From contig NZ_KB905164.1 of the NCBI RefSeq assembly GCF_000378625.1, positions 62,001-126,000 on the forward strand: DNA of 64,000 nucleotides, given 5' to 3'. Each line of letters begins with the position of its first letter. Position 1 is the stretch's first letter. Source of the DNA: Colwellia piezophila ATCC BAA-637. Lineage in GTDB: Bacteria > Pseudomonadota > Gammaproteobacteria > Enterobacterales > Alteromonadaceae. The position numbers and the translations under genes are program-made. Positions 1 to 9,907 of the stretch are shown in pieces. Under the pieces are notes generated by a model. It had not been told where the DNA came from. It saw only the letters and a program-made list of their open reading frames with translations, and did not search any database.

Positions 1-39
1 TTTTAACGAAAAAATAAAATCGTCATATAAAGGAGGAAG

Positions 40-96
40 GTGATTTTGATGACTAATATGAGGAAGCATAACGGCTTAACTTATTTATTATTTTAA
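40..96 (+). other. short reading frame behind a strong ribosome binding site
   Basis: A very strong Shine-Dalgarno stretch (AAAGGAGGAAGG, about 29-40) is followed by GTG at 40 and an in-frame ATG at 49; the frame stops at 94-96 after 18 codons at most. It could be a leader peptide, a tiny gene or the front of a decayed gene. No product is recognised. The rest of 1-330 shows nothing else I can support. Confidence 0.2.
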
Positions 97-332
97 ACAG
101 GACAGTGGCTCGAGTATATCATGGAAGAAATGCATTTTTACGCAAACAATGGTCCTATATTCAATATTATGGCAATTAACTGAATACTTTTGGTATACCT
201 TATGCGAAGGCTTTAATTAAATAGCTTAGTTCAAAGCGTTTAGTTTAAGAGATTAGTTTAAGCGTTTGTTTAAAGAACCTTGATGTCCTTTGCATGGCGA
301 AACGAATGTTAGCCAATTTTAGAGATATAAAA

Positions 333-366
333 AAGCGGCTTACCCAGTACACCGAGTAAGCCGCTT
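333..366 (-). terminator. terminator of ppsA
   Basis: An 11-bp perfect stem (AAGCGGCTTAC at 333-343, complement at 356-366) closes a 12-nt loop. Read on the minus strand it is followed by a run of six T, the classic intrinsic terminator form, placed just past the ppsA stop. Confidence 0.85.
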
Positions 367-394
367 AGTTGACGCTTATTTAACTAAGCTATTA

Positions 395-2782
395 CTACTT
401 TTTAGATTTTAAATGCTCAGCAAGGTATAACCAAGTTGGTAAGACAGTATCAGGGTTGAGTGAAACACTATCAATGCCCTGCTCTACTAACCAAGCAGCA
501 AAGTCTTCATGATCTGAAGGTCCTTGACCACAAATACCGACATATTTACCGCGCTTTTTACAGGCTTTAATTGCCATAGACAATAACATTTTTATTGCTG
601 GATCACGCTCATCAAATAAATGTGCGATTAAACCTGAGTCTCTATCAAGACCAAGAGTTAACTGAGTTAAATCATTTGAACCGATAGAAAATCCATCAAA
701 ATAATCAAGGAATTGATCCGCTAACAAAGCATTGGATGGTAATTCACACATCATAATAATACGTAAACCATTTTCGCCACGTTTTAAGCCATGTTCAGCT
801 AAAATATCAATAACGGCTGCCGCTTCTTCTACAGTACGCACAAACGGAATCATTACTTCAACATTGGTTAAATCCATGTCGTTACGCACACGTTTTATTG
901 CTTCACATTCAAGGGCAAAACAATCTCTAAAATCTTTAGAGATATAACGCGCTGCGCCACGATAGCCAATCATAGGATTTTCTTCGTGCGGCTCATACGC
1001 TGCACCGCCAACAAGGTTGGCATATTCGTTTGATTTGAAATCAGACATGCGCACAATCACTTTTTCAGGTGAGAATGCCGCCGCTAACGTTGAAATACCT
1101 TCAGTGAGTTTTGCAATATAAAACTCTATCGGACTATCGTAACCGGCGATAATGTCATTAATTTCATCTTGTAACTCAGCTGGCTGCTTATCGAAATTAA
1201 GTAAGGCTTTAGGATGAATACCAATCATTTTATTGATGATAAATTCTAAACGCGCTAAACCTATACCTGCATGGGGTAAACGAGCAAAAGAAAACGCTCG
1301 ATCAGGGTTGCCGACATTCATCATTATCTTAAGAGGTAATTCTGGCATATCATTAATTTCAGAAGTCTTCACCTGATAATCTAATTCGCCACGATAAATA
1401 AAACCAGTATCACCTTCGGCGCACGATACTGTTAATTTATCACCCGTTTTAATCAACTCAGTGGCATTACCACAACCGACAACAGCAGGGATACCCATTT
1501 CACGGGCAATAATAGCGGCATGACATGTTCGGCCGCCGCGATTAGTAACAATCGCTGAGGCGCGTTTCATGATAGGTTCCCAATCAGGGTCGGTCATATC
1601 AGTAACTAAGACATCACCTGGTAGGATTTTATCCATTTCAGCCAGTGACGATAATACTTTCGCTTCACCACTACCAATTTTATGACCAATAGAGCGCCCT
1701 TCACAAACTACTTCTACGTTATCATCAGTTTGTAAGTGAAATTGTTCCATAATATTGGCGTTTTCACGGCTCTTAACCGTTTCTGGACGCGCTTGAACAA
1801 TATAAAGCTTACCGTCTAAGCCATCTTTAGCCCATTCAATGTCCATGGCACGGCCATAATGTTTTTCAATAATTACCGCTTGTTTAGCCAGTTCTTCAAC
1901 TTCGCTATCAGTTAATGAAAAACGGTTAGAATCAGCAGCATCAATATCAACAATTTCAACTTGCTTTGAATGTTCTTGGCTGTCCGCATAGACCATTTTA
2001 ATCGCTTTGCTACCAATATTACGACGTATTACCGCAGGCTTACCTTTAGCAAGTGTTGGTTTGTGAACATAAAACTCATCCGGGTTTACCGCGCCTTGTA
2101 CTACCATTTCACCTAAACCGAAGCTTGAGGTGATGAAAACAACTTGGTCAAAACCAGACTCGGTATCAATAGAGAACATAACACCCGAAGATGAAATATC
2201 ACTACGTACCATTTGCTGAATACCAGCAGATAAGGCAACACCACGATGGTCATAACCTTGGTGAACACGGTAGGAAATAGCTCGGTCATTAAAAAGCGAA
2301 GCAAATACATGTTTGATGGCAATCATTACCGCATCAAAACCACGTACATTTAAGAAGGTTTCTTGTTGGCCTGCAAAAGAAGCATCTGGCATATCTTCTG
2401 CGGTTGCAGAAGAACGAACAGCAAAAGAAGCATCGTCAGAGAAGTCACCGGAAAGTTTTGCATAAGCAGCTTCAATATCTTGCTGCATTTGCGGAAGAAA
2501 TGGCGTGTCGATAACCCATTGGCGAATAGTTGCACCACATTTGGCTAACGCATTAACATCGTCAACATCTAAGCCATCAAGTAGTTGATAAATTTTTTCA
2601 TTAATACCGCTTTGCTCTAAAAATTCATTAAAGGCAAATGACGTTGTAGCAAAACCCGTAGGGACTTGCACACCAACATTAGCCAAGTTAGAAATCATTT
2701 CACCAAGTGATGCATTTTTACCGCCGACGCGGTCTACATCATTCATGCCTAAATTTTGATACCAAAGAACATTTTCTTGCAC
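395..2782 (-). CDS. ppsA: phosphoenolpyruvate synthase
   Basis: Converts pyruvate plus ATP to phosphoenolpyruvate, AMP and phosphate, a cytoplasmic gluconeogenic step. At 795 residues it has the usual family length. The N-terminal ATP/pyruvate-binding domain has [20 protein letters not shown] (around residues 120-140). The swivelling phosphohistidine domain shows [21 protein letters not shown] near residue 420, with the His as phosphocarrier. The C-terminal PEP-binding barrel carries [16 protein letters not shown] and the Cys-containing GICGQGPSD. It is divergent from ppsR, as in many proteobacteria, and ends in a clear intrinsic terminator. Identification is firm. Confidence 0.97.
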   Translation of the reverse strand: MQENVLWYQNLGMNDVDRVGGKNASLGEMISNLANVGVQVPTGFATTSFAFNEFLEQSGINEKIYQLLDGLDVDDVNALAKCGATIRQWVIDTPFLPQMQQDIEAAYAKLSGDFSDDASFAVRSSATAEDMPDASFAGQQETFLNVRGFDAVMIAIKHVFASLFNDRAISYRVHQGYDHRGVALSAGIQQMVRSDISSSGVMFSIDTESGFDQVVFITSSFGLGEMVVQGAVNPDEFYVHKPTLAKGKPAVIRRNIGSKAIKMVYADSQEHSKQVEIVDIDAADSNRFSLTDSEVEELAKQAVIIEKHYGRAMDIEWAKDGLDGKLYIVQARPETVKSRENANIMEQFHLQTDDNVEVVCEGRSIGHKIGSGEAKVLSSLAEMDKILPGDVLVTDMTDPDWEPIMKRASAIVTNRGGRTCHAAIIAREMGIPAVVGCGNATELIKTGDKLTVSCAEGDTGFIYRGELDYQVKTSEINDMPELPLKIMMNVGNPDRAFSFARLPHAGIGLARLEFIINKMIGIHPKALLNFDKQPAELQDEINDIIAGYDSPIEFYIAKLTEGISTLAAAFSPEKVIVRMSDFKSNEYANLVGGAAYEPHEENPMIGYRGAARYISKDFRDCFALECEAIKRVRNDMDLTNVEVMIPFVRTVEEAAAVIDILAEHGLKRGENGLRIIMMCELPSNALLADQFLDYFDGFSIGSNDLTQLTLGLDRDSGLIAHLFDERDPAIKMLLSMAIKACKKRGKYVGICGQGPSDHEDFAAWLVEQGIDSVSLNPDTVLPTWLYLAEHLKSKK

Positions 2783-3254
2783 GACACTTCTCCAATTAAA
2801 AAATAAATTTATTTATTTGTTTATCTATTTAGTTGTAGCTATATACCAATGCTACTAAGTTCACTCAAGTTTCATCATTCTAAATCAAATTTCGTAAGTG
2901 CAGTTACTAGGGCGCTGACAATCCCATAGGCCAATAAAAAAGGCCTCTCTCCTGCGTTACTTTTTGATGAAGACGCTACACGGATGGTGTTATAAAAGAA
3001 TCAGGAGCATGTTCTCCTGAATAGCCATTATCTACAAACAAAGCTTTACTGCTAAGTCCTTTAATCCTTGCTGAGTGGGAAATAACTTAATAGACTTGAT
3101 ATTTATACATTCTACACTGCCAGTGATATAAAATTAAAGACATAATAAAATATAACTTAAAAGTTTTCATACTAACTTTCATAATAAATTTACTACCAAT
3201 AACTAACTATTCAATTCACTATTCGACTCACTATTAAAAGAAGAAGATTCAATT
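2783..3254. promoter_or_regulatory. divergent ppsA-ppsR intergenic region
   Basis: This 472-bp gap must hold the promoters of both divergent genes. Visible structure: a 7-bp hairpin TCAGGAG-CATGTT-CTCCTGA at 3001-3020, and a GGCC...GGCC pair around 2930-2945. The ppsR start has a GAAGAAGA-type ribosome site just upstream. I could not single out promoter boxes with confidence. Confidence 0.4.
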
Positions 3255-4064
3255 ATGCGTTCAGCTTTTTATATCTCTGATGGTACCGCTATTACTTCAG
3301 AAGTTTTTGGCCATGCACTACTATCACTTTTCCCAACCGAATTTGAACACCATACCATCTCCTTTGTCGAAACTATCGAAAAAGCGCAGGAAGCAAAAGC
3401 ACGAATTAACAAAGCGACCAGCCGCGCCGGCGAGCCAGCTTTAGTGTTCCATACCTTTGTAAATAATGACGTCCGTGAAGTCATTGATAGTTGCGACGCG
3501 GTTATGTATAACTTTTTAGAACCTTTCGTGGCGCCACTTGAAAAAGAGTTAGCCATTAAAGCGAAACCTAAAACCCATAGAACGCATAGTATTCATGAGA
3601 AAACTTACGATTACCGCATTGAAGCGGTGAACTATGCTTTAGCGAATGATGATGGTTCGAATATCACTAATTATGAACAAGCTGATGTTATTCTTGTTGG
3701 TGTATCGCGTTCAGGTAAAACCCCTAGTGCACTGTATTTAGCACTGCAATATGGTATTAAAGCCGCCAATTACCCGTTTACTGACGATGATATGGAAGAG
3801 TTGAATATCCCCAGGTTTTTACAGCCGTTTAAAAAGAAACTGTTTGGTTTAACCATAGATGCCCAACGATTAATTGACATCAGAAATGGCCGCATGGCAA
3901 ATAGTAAATATTCATCCGCCAGGCAGTGTCGAATGGAAGTAAGAGAGGTAGAAAAGCTTTATAAAAATGAGAAGATCCCATTCATTAATACTACTAAGCT
4001 TTCGGTTGAAGAAATTACGGCTAAAATACTCACTGAAACAGGCTTACAACGGTACAAATATTAA
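3255..4064 (+). CDS. ppsR: PEP synthase regulatory kinase/phosphorylase PpsR
   Basis: A bifunctional ADP-dependent kinase and phosphate-dependent phosphorylase (DUF299 family) that switches PEP synthase off and on by phosphorylating a threonine next to the catalytic histidine. The 269-residue protein starts MRSAFYISDGTAITSE and carries the nucleotide-binding P-loop GVSRSGKTPSALYLA near residues 148-162, both family signatures. Its divergent placement next to ppsA is the classic arrangement and supports the pairing. The start is preceded by a purine-rich ribosome site. Confidence 0.95.
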   Translation: MRSAFYISDGTAITSEVFGHALLSLFPTEFEHHTISFVETIEKAQEAKARINKATSRAGEPALVFHTFVNNDVREVIDSCDAVMYNFLEPFVAPLEKELAIKAKPKTHRTHSIHEKTYDYRIEAVNYALANDDGSNITNYEQADVILVGVSRSGKTPSALYLALQYGIKAANYPFTDDDMEELNIPRFLQPFKKKLFGLTIDAQRLIDIRNGRMANSKYSSARQCRMEVREVEKLYKNEKIPFINTTKLSVEEITAKILTETGLQRYKY

Positions 4065-4275
4065 AATAAATGACCAATAAGCGCCTAATCTCAATTTATA
4101 AGGGATTTATTCAGTTTTATTGATTTATTCCTATTTTATTATAAGTAAACGGTTCACATTAGCGGCTAATTTAGCTATGTTAGCGCGCATAAATTAGTTT
4201 ATGCGTAGCGAATTCTTCGCTTATAAAGTAAGCAGAGCTAAAAACCAATTAACACAAAACAAGTATTATATTTTC

Positions 4276-5328
4276 ATGACTATTAAAACTGATGAACTAC
4301 GCACCACACTGATTGAAAACTTAACTTCACCGGCACAGCTGGCTGAACAAATTCCCTTAAGTGCTGCCACAGCCGACTTCATTTTGCAAAGTCGCAAAGA
4401 AATTGAAGCGATAATTACCGGTAAAGATAAGCGTTTACTGGTAATAATTGGACCTTGCTCTATTCATGACACCGATGCAGCCATTGATTACGCAAAAAAA
4501 CTGACGGTATTGCGTGACAAGCATAAAAATGAATTACTCATTGTTATGCGCGTTTACTTTGAAAAACCACGTACTACTGTCGGCTGGAAAGGTTTAATTA
4601 GTGACCCTGATTTAGACAAATCATTTCACGTAGCCAAAGGCTTAAAATTAGCTCGCCGGTTATTAGTGGAAATTAATGATTTAGGTTTACCTGCGGGTAC
4701 TGAGTTTTTAGATATGGTTACCGGTCAGTATATTTCTGACTTGATCAGTTGGGGCGCTATTGGCGCGCGTACCACTGAAAGCCAAGTTCACCGTGAATTG
4801 GCCTCTGCGCTATCCTGCCCGGTAGGATTTAAGAATGGTACTGATGGCAACGTTAAAATAGCCTTAGATGCGATTCAAGCATCCAGGGTACCGCATGTAT
4901 TATATTCGCCGGATAAAAGTGGCCAGATGTGTATTTACCAAACCCATGGTAACCCTTTTGCTCACGTAATCTTACGTGGTGGTAAAGTCCCTAACTATCA
5001 CTCTGCTGATATTAAAAAAACCTGCTTTGAACTTGAAAAAGCTTCGTTAGCGCAAAGTATTATGATTGATTGTAGCCACGGTAATAGTTATAAAAATCAC
5101 ACGAAACAAATTGATGTTGCCCGCGATGTAGCTGAGCAGATAAACCATGGTGAAGAAAGTATTTTTGGCGTGATGATTGAAAGCTTTTTAGTAGCCGGTA
5201 ATCAAGCGGTACAAACCGACAGACCACTAACGTATGGCCAAAGTATTACCGATGCCTGTGTTGATTTACCTGCCAGTGAAGATATTTTGACAATACTGGC
5301 CAATTCAGTGAAACATCGTTTCGCTTAA
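4276..5328 (+). CDS. aroH: 3-deoxy-7-phosphoheptulonate synthase, AroH-type
   Basis: First enzyme of the shikimate pathway: condenses PEP with erythrose 4-phosphate to DAHP. The frame is open from an ATG at 4201, but the ATG at 4276 gives 350 residues, the length of the E. coli enzymes, and the start MTIKTDELRT matches the family N-terminus, so I prefer it; neither start has a strong ribosome site. Motifs: LLVIIGPCSIHD, EKPRTTVGWKGLISDPDLD, GARTTESQVHRELASALSCP, GFKNGTDGN. The stretches TDELRT and SPDKSGQM.IYQT look closer to the Trp-sensitive AroH isozyme than to AroF or AroG; this is a judgement by eye. Confidence 0.93.
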   Translation: MTIKTDELRTTLIENLTSPAQLAEQIPLSAATADFILQSRKEIEAIITGKDKRLLVIIGPCSIHDTDAAIDYAKKLTVLRDKHKNELLIVMRVYFEKPRTTVGWKGLISDPDLDKSFHVAKGLKLARRLLVEINDLGLPAGTEFLDMVTGQYISDLISWGAIGARTTESQVHRELASALSCPVGFKNGTDGNVKIALDAIQASRVPHVLYSPDKSGQMCIYQTHGNPFAHVILRGGKVPNYHSADIKKTCFELEKASLAQSIMIDCSHGNSYKNHTKQIDVARDVAEQINHGEESIFGVMIESFLVAGNQAVQTDRPLTYGQSITDACVDLPASEDILTILANSVKHRFA

Positions 5329-5352
5329 ACACTCACTTAGAAAATACGTATA

Positions 5353-5511
5353 ATACCAATTTCATTAAGTTTGTGATCTTGTTGTGCGAAGGAAAAATAA
5401 GCAAAGGTAAGGCACTCGATTGAGTAATAGCTGGCTATTGGGATTGAGAGTAACGCAACCTTGGAGTATTTTAGCCAGCACAAGTGAGCAATAATTTAAT
5501 GAAGTTGGTAT
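5353..5511 (+). repeat. 159-bp palindromic MITE-like repeat, copy 1
   Basis: The ends are inverted repeats (ATACCAATTTCATTAA at 5353-5368; TTAATGAAGTTGGTAT at 5496-5511). The arms continue as an imperfect inverted repeat (TTGTGATCTTGTTGTGC against GCACAAGTGAGCAATAA) toward a central ATAGC-TG-GCTAT hairpin. Near-identical copies lie at 13979-14136 and, inverted, at 29348-29506. No coding capacity. It sits between aroH and its terminator. Confidence 0.8.
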
Positions 5512-5527
5512 AACTACGCAAATAAAA

Positions 5528-5557
5528 AACCTTGGTTAAAAACTAAGGTTTTTTTTT
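5528..5557 (+). terminator. terminator downstream of aroH
   Basis: A 10-bp stem (AACCTTGGTT at 5528-5537, AACTAAGGTT at 5541-5550, one G-T pair) has a 3-nt loop and is followed by a run of T. It stops plus-strand transcription and would lie on the aroH transcript after the repeat copy. Confidence 0.75.
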
Positions 5558-5632
5558 GCTGCGGTGACCCTTGCTGAATAAGGTTGACAATAAATGACTC
5601 GGACGAATCAATACCACGGTTAAACGGCGGGT

Positions 5633-6112
5633 TTATATTTTCGCTAATAAACCATCACTCGCCGCTTCAACCAAATCAAGGACATAATCAAAGCCTTTAG
5701 CACCACCATAATAGGGATCTGGCACCTGCTCTTCTTCATGACCGCTAGCAAAATCTAACATTAAATGAATTTTATCTTGGCTAGCAAGCGGTGCGACTTT
5801 TTTTAACTCTTCAATATTGTCATGATCCATCGCTAAGATAAGGTCAAAATCAGTAAAATCTTGCAGGGTTACTTTCCGCGATTTAATACCTTCAAACGAA
5901 TAACCACGGGCAATACCGGCTTTTTGTGAGCGATGATCTGGTTTTTCTTTAGCATGTGCCCCTAGCGTACCAGCCGAGTCGATTTTCAGTGCTAAACCTT
6001 TTGCTTGCATCTTATGTCTAAACACCGCCTCAGCACTAGGCGAGCGGCAAATATTGCCCATACAGACGAAGAGTATAGATTTAATTCCTTTTACATCAAA
6101 AATATTAGACAC
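5633..6112 (-). CDS. low-molecular-weight protein-tyrosine phosphatase
   Basis: Cytoplasmic phosphatase acting on phosphotyrosine or small phosphoesters. The 159-residue protein has the P-loop VCMGNICRSPSAEAVF near residues 16-31 (nucleophilic Cys, then CxGNxCRS) and the general-acid loop DPYYGG near residue 131. The start is GTG (6110-6112) with a ribosome site AAGGTGA just upstream. It is a stand-alone gene: no tyrosine kinase or capsule gene is adjacent, so a link to exopolysaccharide control is not supported here. Confidence 0.93.
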   Translation of the reverse strand: MSNIFDVKGIKSILFVCMGNICRSPSAEAVFRHKMQAKGLALKIDSAGTLGAHAKEKPDHRSQKAGIARGYSFEGIKSRKVTLQDFTDFDLILAMDHDNIEELKKVAPLASQDKIHLMLDFASGHEEEQVPDPYYGGAKGFDYVLDLVEAASDGLLAKI

Positions 6113-6449
6113 TTAACTCACCTTTTTCATAAAAACAGACCAAGACTGTCAAATTTTATTTTCAAGGAGTTAAAGGAACGCCTTGAAATACCTTTGGGGA
6201 ATTCTTGGGGAATATTACATTATAGACTAGCAACTCTAAGGCTAAAGAAAACATATTATTTACCTATAGAACAACTTTAAGTCAAATTATTTAACCTGAG
6301 TTTGAAAGTACTCAGCAATAAGTGAAATACATCAGACGATTAGAGAATCTCTTTCAAAAGTATTATTATGCTAAACGCCACCACCTCAATTACTCCCGCT
6401 AGCTTATGGTGCTAAAATAGCATGGTGCGAATATAAATGTGAGATAGCA
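6113..6449. other. intergenic region with no feature seen
   Basis: These 337 bases separate the phosphatase start from the YbaK start and should contain both promoters. I see no convincing repeat, terminator or RNA. Open frames here are short and have no recognisable similarity. Confidence 0.3.
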
Positions 6450-6917
6450 ATGACGCCAGCAATTAATGCAGTTAAACAAAACAAAGTGACTTATCATCTT
6501 CATGAGTATAGCCATGATGCAACAAGCGAGTCTTATGGGGAAGAAGCAGCAGAGAAACTCAACGTAACAAGCAATCGAGTTTTTAAAACCCTCGTGGTGA
6601 GCATTGATAATAAAGCACTGGTAGTAGCTGTCATTCCTGTATCTGCAATGTTAAGTATGAAGTTAGTCGCTAAAGTTTTCGCGGCTAAAAAAGCCACCAT
6701 GGCCGACAAAACTGCTGTTGAGCGCTCAACCGGTTATGTGCTTGGCGGGGTGAGTCCTCTCGGTCAAAAGAAACCGTTAAAAACAGTTATTGATTCTTCA
6801 GCACAACAATTTACAACGATTTTTGTCAGTGCTGGAAAAAGAGGATTAGAGCTTGAGTTAAGCCCACAAGATTTAACGAAACTCACTCAAGCCAAGCTAG
6901 CTGACATTTGTCAGTAG
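6450..6917 (+). CDS. ybaK: Cys-tRNA(Pro)/aminoacyl-tRNA deacylase, YbaK/EbsC type
   Basis: A small trans-editing enzyme that removes amino acids wrongly attached to tRNA, classically cysteine from tRNA-Pro. The 155-residue length is usual. The fold signature is visible: YHLHEYSHDATSESYGEEAAEKL at residues 15-38, then VFKTLVV with the conserved Lys (near residue 46), and the GYVLGGVSPLGQKK loop near residues 96-110. A single gene with a weak upstream ribosome site. Confidence 0.9.
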   Translation: MTPAINAVKQNKVTYHLHEYSHDATSESYGEEAAEKLNVTSNRVFKTLVVSIDNKALVVAVIPVSAMLSMKLVAKVFAAKKATMADKTAVERSTGYVLGGVSPLGQKKPLKTVIDSSAQQFTTIFVSAGKRGLELELSPQDLTKLTQAKLADICQ

Positions 6918-6970
6918 CTCTCGTTTACCCCCTAGCCAAGGCAAACACTAACATTTCACTTATCGTACTG

Positions 6971-7960
6971 TTAAAGCGCATTTAAATAGGACTTGTATGA
7001 ATGAAGTCGTACGGTAGCTGCACCAATGATATCAATAAAGCCAAAAAATGCGTGCGGTTTTTTCGCCGAAATCCACGCTGAGCCTGTGGCGCCAATTGGA
7101 ATAGTTTTTCCTTCTGGCTCGACAATTTCAAGTATTACCGTTCGCCCATGGCTACTGGCATTAGCACCGACATGCTGTCTAACACTTTGCGGCCCTTGCA
7201 ATGGCGAAATTGACGCTTCCCCTGTACCGGCGGTAAAACTATGTACTTTAGCGCGAAATATCTCCCCTGGATAAGCATCAACATAAAACTCGGCAAATTG
7301 ACCTGGTTTTACATAACGATATGTTTGATCGGCAATGCGCATCTCTAAAAATTTTCGCGAGGTATCATAAATATGCATGTTTCCTATCCGGCTACCATTT
7401 GCAATATTCACTACGGATATTTGGCCATTAAAAGGGGCTCGAATTGTTTTTCTTTCTTGTTCAAACTCCACTCTTTTAAAATCAGCATGTAGCGAAGTTA
7501 AGTTAGATTGTGCAATTCGTAGTTGGGAATGATAATTTTCGATATCACGATCGGTAAATATATCAGGAGAGATCTCAGCGCGTTTAATATCGCGTAACAT
7601 CTGCGAAATAGACTCTTCTTGCGTGACAATTGAGGCACGGATATTTTCTAAATCAGCAATCGAATTGGTATCGACCAAAGTATAGATAACATCACCTTTA
7701 GTAACGATTTGATTATGCTCAACGTATATTTGGTCAATTTCTTCACCAAATAAAGGCGATAATACCGAGTGTGGTGCTTTAATAGTTGATGAGTAAGTCA
7801 AATCAACCGGAGCCCATAAACGCGATAACACCCCTAAAAAGAGTAAAATAAACAAACCCGTTGAGATCATCCAAAAAGCACTTTTCATCGACCATTTGAT
7901 TGCTCCCGTTGATACTAAAATCCACATCAACAGAATATAAGGAATCATCACTTCTTTCAT
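6971..7960 (-). CDS. HlyD-family membrane fusion protein (YibH/EmrA-like)
   Basis: Probable periplasmic adaptor of an efflux or secretion system. The 329-residue protein has two N-terminal membrane segments (about residues 5-20 and 28-46), a biotinyl-lipoyl-like half (SPLFGEEIDQIYVEHNQIVTKGDVIYTL), a coiled coil (about 100-165), and the returning half with the family motif TIRAPFNGQISVVNIANGSRIG. Its ATG overlaps the stop of the upstream membrane-protein gene (7957-7960), so the two are translationally coupled. No transporter or outer-membrane partner is adjacent, as with the E. coli yibH-yibI pair; the substrate is unknown. Confidence 0.82.
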   Translation of the reverse strand: MKEVMIPYILLMWILVSTGAIKWSMKSAFWMISTGLFILLFLGVLSRLWAPVDLTYSSTIKAPHSVLSPLFGEEIDQIYVEHNQIVTKGDVIYTLVDTNSIADLENIRASIVTQEESISQMLRDIKRAEISPDIFTDRDIENYHSQLRIAQSNLTSLHADFKRVEFEQERKTIRAPFNGQISVVNIANGSRIGNMHIYDTSRKFLEMRIADQTYRYVKPGQFAEFYVDAYPGEIFRAKVHSFTAGTGEASISPLQGPQSVRQHVGANASSHGRTVILEIVEPEGKTIPIGATGSAWISAKKPHAFFGFIDIIGAATVRLHSYKSYLNAL

Positions 7961-8499
7961 GACTTGACCTCCGTGATACTGGCACTATTGCCGTCATTTA
8001 TTCCAAGGTTTGATTGTGTGTCAGCTGTATCTTTTGGCTTTATATTTGAACGGCTATTACGGAGGATATTACTTAATGAGGCACCGAGTTGTTCCCAATT
8101 AGTAAAAGCAATTATTATCGCCAAGACCCACCAGGCTTTGTGTAAAAACAGACCACAAAGTGATAATGCAAAGACTAATTGAATGTGAGAGCTCTTTTTC
8201 TCTTGCGCTTTATGCACGGCTACTTCATGTAGGCCCCATAATATATAAGCAATAAAAAGAACCAGTGCGATAGTTACTGAAAATAAATAACCACTAAAAT
8301 ATTCTGAATTTAACAGCAACATCAGAGTGTCATTAGGGGGGCTACTGAAGCCACTTATGTCAATATCTTTAGAGTTAATGACACCCATTGGGGCAAATAA
8401 ATAGGCACCGCCACACATCACCAACATAAAACTGATAAATTTCAATAATATTTTACATATAATCCAAATTACGCGAAAAAACCCTTTTAAAAAATTCAT
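7957..8499 (-). CDS. small inner-membrane protein coupled to the HlyD-like gene
   Basis: A 180-residue protein with three or four hydrophobic segments (about residues 8-35, 70-90, 107-130) and a polar C-terminal tail rich in Asn, Asp and Ser. The LHEVAVHKAQ...LFLHKAWWVLAIIIAF pattern weakly recalls the DUF3302 protein YibI that accompanies YibH in E. coli, but the similarity is too slight to assign by eye. First gene of a two-gene operon ending with the membrane fusion protein, and divergent from a LysR regulator that may control it. Confidence 0.7.
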   Translation of the reverse strand: MNFLKGFFRVIWIICKILLKFISFMLVMCGGAYLFAPMGVINSKDIDISGFSSPPNDTLMLLLNSEYFSGYLFSVTIALVLFIAYILWGLHEVAVHKAQEKKSSHIQLVFALSLCGLFLHKAWWVLAIIIAFTNWEQLGASLSNILRNSRSNIKPKDTADTQSNLGINDGNSASITEVKS

Positions 8500-8700
8500 G
8501 TTGTTTTCTCTGCCGATGTAGTGTCCATAGGCGGAGTAATCATCAATATTGATAAAGTTATATTAGATCTTTTTATAATAGCCTCTGCGGGTATATTCAA
8601 TTTTTAAAAGCGCTATGTTAATTAAAAAATACAGAAGTTAGCTGATATCTGTTATAAGTAATGTTATATCACTAGATACTTAACCCTAAAGTTAGAAGTA

Positions 8701-9621
8701 ATGAAGCATTCAGATTACAGTTTAATTCCCACCTTTGTCGCAGTAGTTGAAGAAAAAAACTACACCAAAGCGGCAAAACGTCTAGGGATCAGTCAGTCAG
8801 CAGTGAGCCAAGGGGTTACTAGACTTAGAGAGATCTTTAAAGATGCGTTATTTATTCGTGGTAGTCACGGGGTTGAACCGACGCAATTCGCGCTAGATAT
8901 TTACCCTACTTTGTCAAATTCGGTGGAAAATATCGCTTATATGCTACCTGAATTTAAAAAATTTGAGCCGTTAAGATGTAAAAAAGAGTTTGTTATTTCT
9001 ACACTCAGTGTCTTTGGCTACTCAATATTACCCGAGTTGTCGGCCTTTATGAGCCGTGAAGCCCCGTTAGCGAGTGTTAAAGTTGAACCGCTGAATAATG
9101 AAGATCAAACAAACATGCTTCGTTCTCAGCATTACGATTTGGTTATAGAGGTGTATTCTGCTCTAACACCACAGTTAAATTGCAAAATCATCATGCAAGA
9201 TACGTTATGTGTTATGTGCCGAAAAGATCATCCAAGGATCACTGGCGATACACTTTCAACGGAAGAATTTTTACATGAACGCCATGTGACCCTCTCACAA
9301 CTTGATAACAAAGCAGGTTTCTTACAGGGCCGGGGACTTAAAGAGGAACGTTTACTGACTAAACGGGACGTTGCGTGGAAAGCCAGTAGTATCATGGAGA
9401 TGTTACCTGTCATTGAACGCAATGATTACCTGGCACTGTTGCCGAAAAAATTAGTTGACCAATATATTAATGAGCACAAACTCAAACAACTTGAGGTGAA
9501 CTTCTTGCAAGAGCCAATAAAGGTCGCCATCTACTGGCATTCATCACGCACCAATGACCCAAGCCATAAATGGTTTAGAGAAATGATATGCAGAGCTGCA
9601 CAAAAGTACATAGCGAATTAA
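8701..9621 (+). CDS. LysR-family transcriptional regulator
   Basis: DNA-binding regulator of 306 residues. The N-terminal winged helix-turn-helix (residues 5-64: FVAVVEEKNYTKAAKRLGIS, QSAVSQGVTRLRE) is followed by a periplasmic-binding-like effector domain (about 90-300). It is divergent from the membrane protein/HlyD pair, with a 201-bp shared intergenic region, the usual geometry for control of the divergent operon. The effector is unknown. Confidence 0.9.
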   Translation: MKHSDYSLIPTFVAVVEEKNYTKAAKRLGISQSAVSQGVTRLREIFKDALFIRGSHGVEPTQFALDIYPTLSNSVENIAYMLPEFKKFEPLRCKKEFVISTLSVFGYSILPELSAFMSREAPLASVKVEPLNNEDQTNMLRSQHYDLVIEVYSALTPQLNCKIIMQDTLCVMCRKDHPRITGDTLSTEEFLHERHVTLSQLDNKAGFLQGRGLKEERLLTKRDVAWKASSIMEMLPVIERNDYLALLPKKLVDQYINEHKLKQLEVNFLQEPIKVAIYWHSSRTNDPSHKWFREMICRAAQKYIAN

Positions 9622-9734
9622 TCAGTCGATAGTGGGTGGAACTTTCAAGGCGATTATTTTAATGTTTTTCAGGTCTAAACGGGACAGGGTTTTCTTATCT
9701 TCATTAAATTAAATTTATGAGTCAAAAAAATAGA

Positions 9735-9763
9735 AAAAAGCCTTTGATCAACAAAGGCTTTTT
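9735..9763 (+). terminator. terminator of the LysR gene
   Basis: A 12-bp stem (AAAAAGCCTTTG at 9735-9746; CAAAGGCTTTTT at 9752-9763) with a 5-nt loop, ending in five T. It can act in both directions and lies in the convergent gap between lysR and the M28 peptidase gene. Confidence 0.75.
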
Positions 9764-9830
9764 AGAGTGATTTAAAACCAGTTGCTGTTTAACCCCAAAC
9801 TCAATTATTGAAGGGAATTTAGGGTTAAAA

Positions 9831-9852
9831 AAAGCCCTGTATTCAGGGCTTT
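9831..9852 (-). terminator. terminator of the M28 peptidase gene
   Basis: A 9-bp perfect stem (AAAGCCCTG at 9831-9839; CAGGGCTTT at 9844-9852) with loop TATT. On the minus strand it runs into a tract of seven T, making it the terminator of the peptidase gene. Confidence 0.8.
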
Positions 9853-9907
9853 CAACTATTTTTCAACTCGTTTTATAGCTATTTCTAACTGTATTTTATT
9901 AAGACTG

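Noticed and set aside
5353-5511. CRISPR repeat or rho-independent terminator
   Set aside because: Copies are single and far apart, about 159 bp, palindromic with inverted ends; this fits a MITE-like element, not a CRISPR unit.
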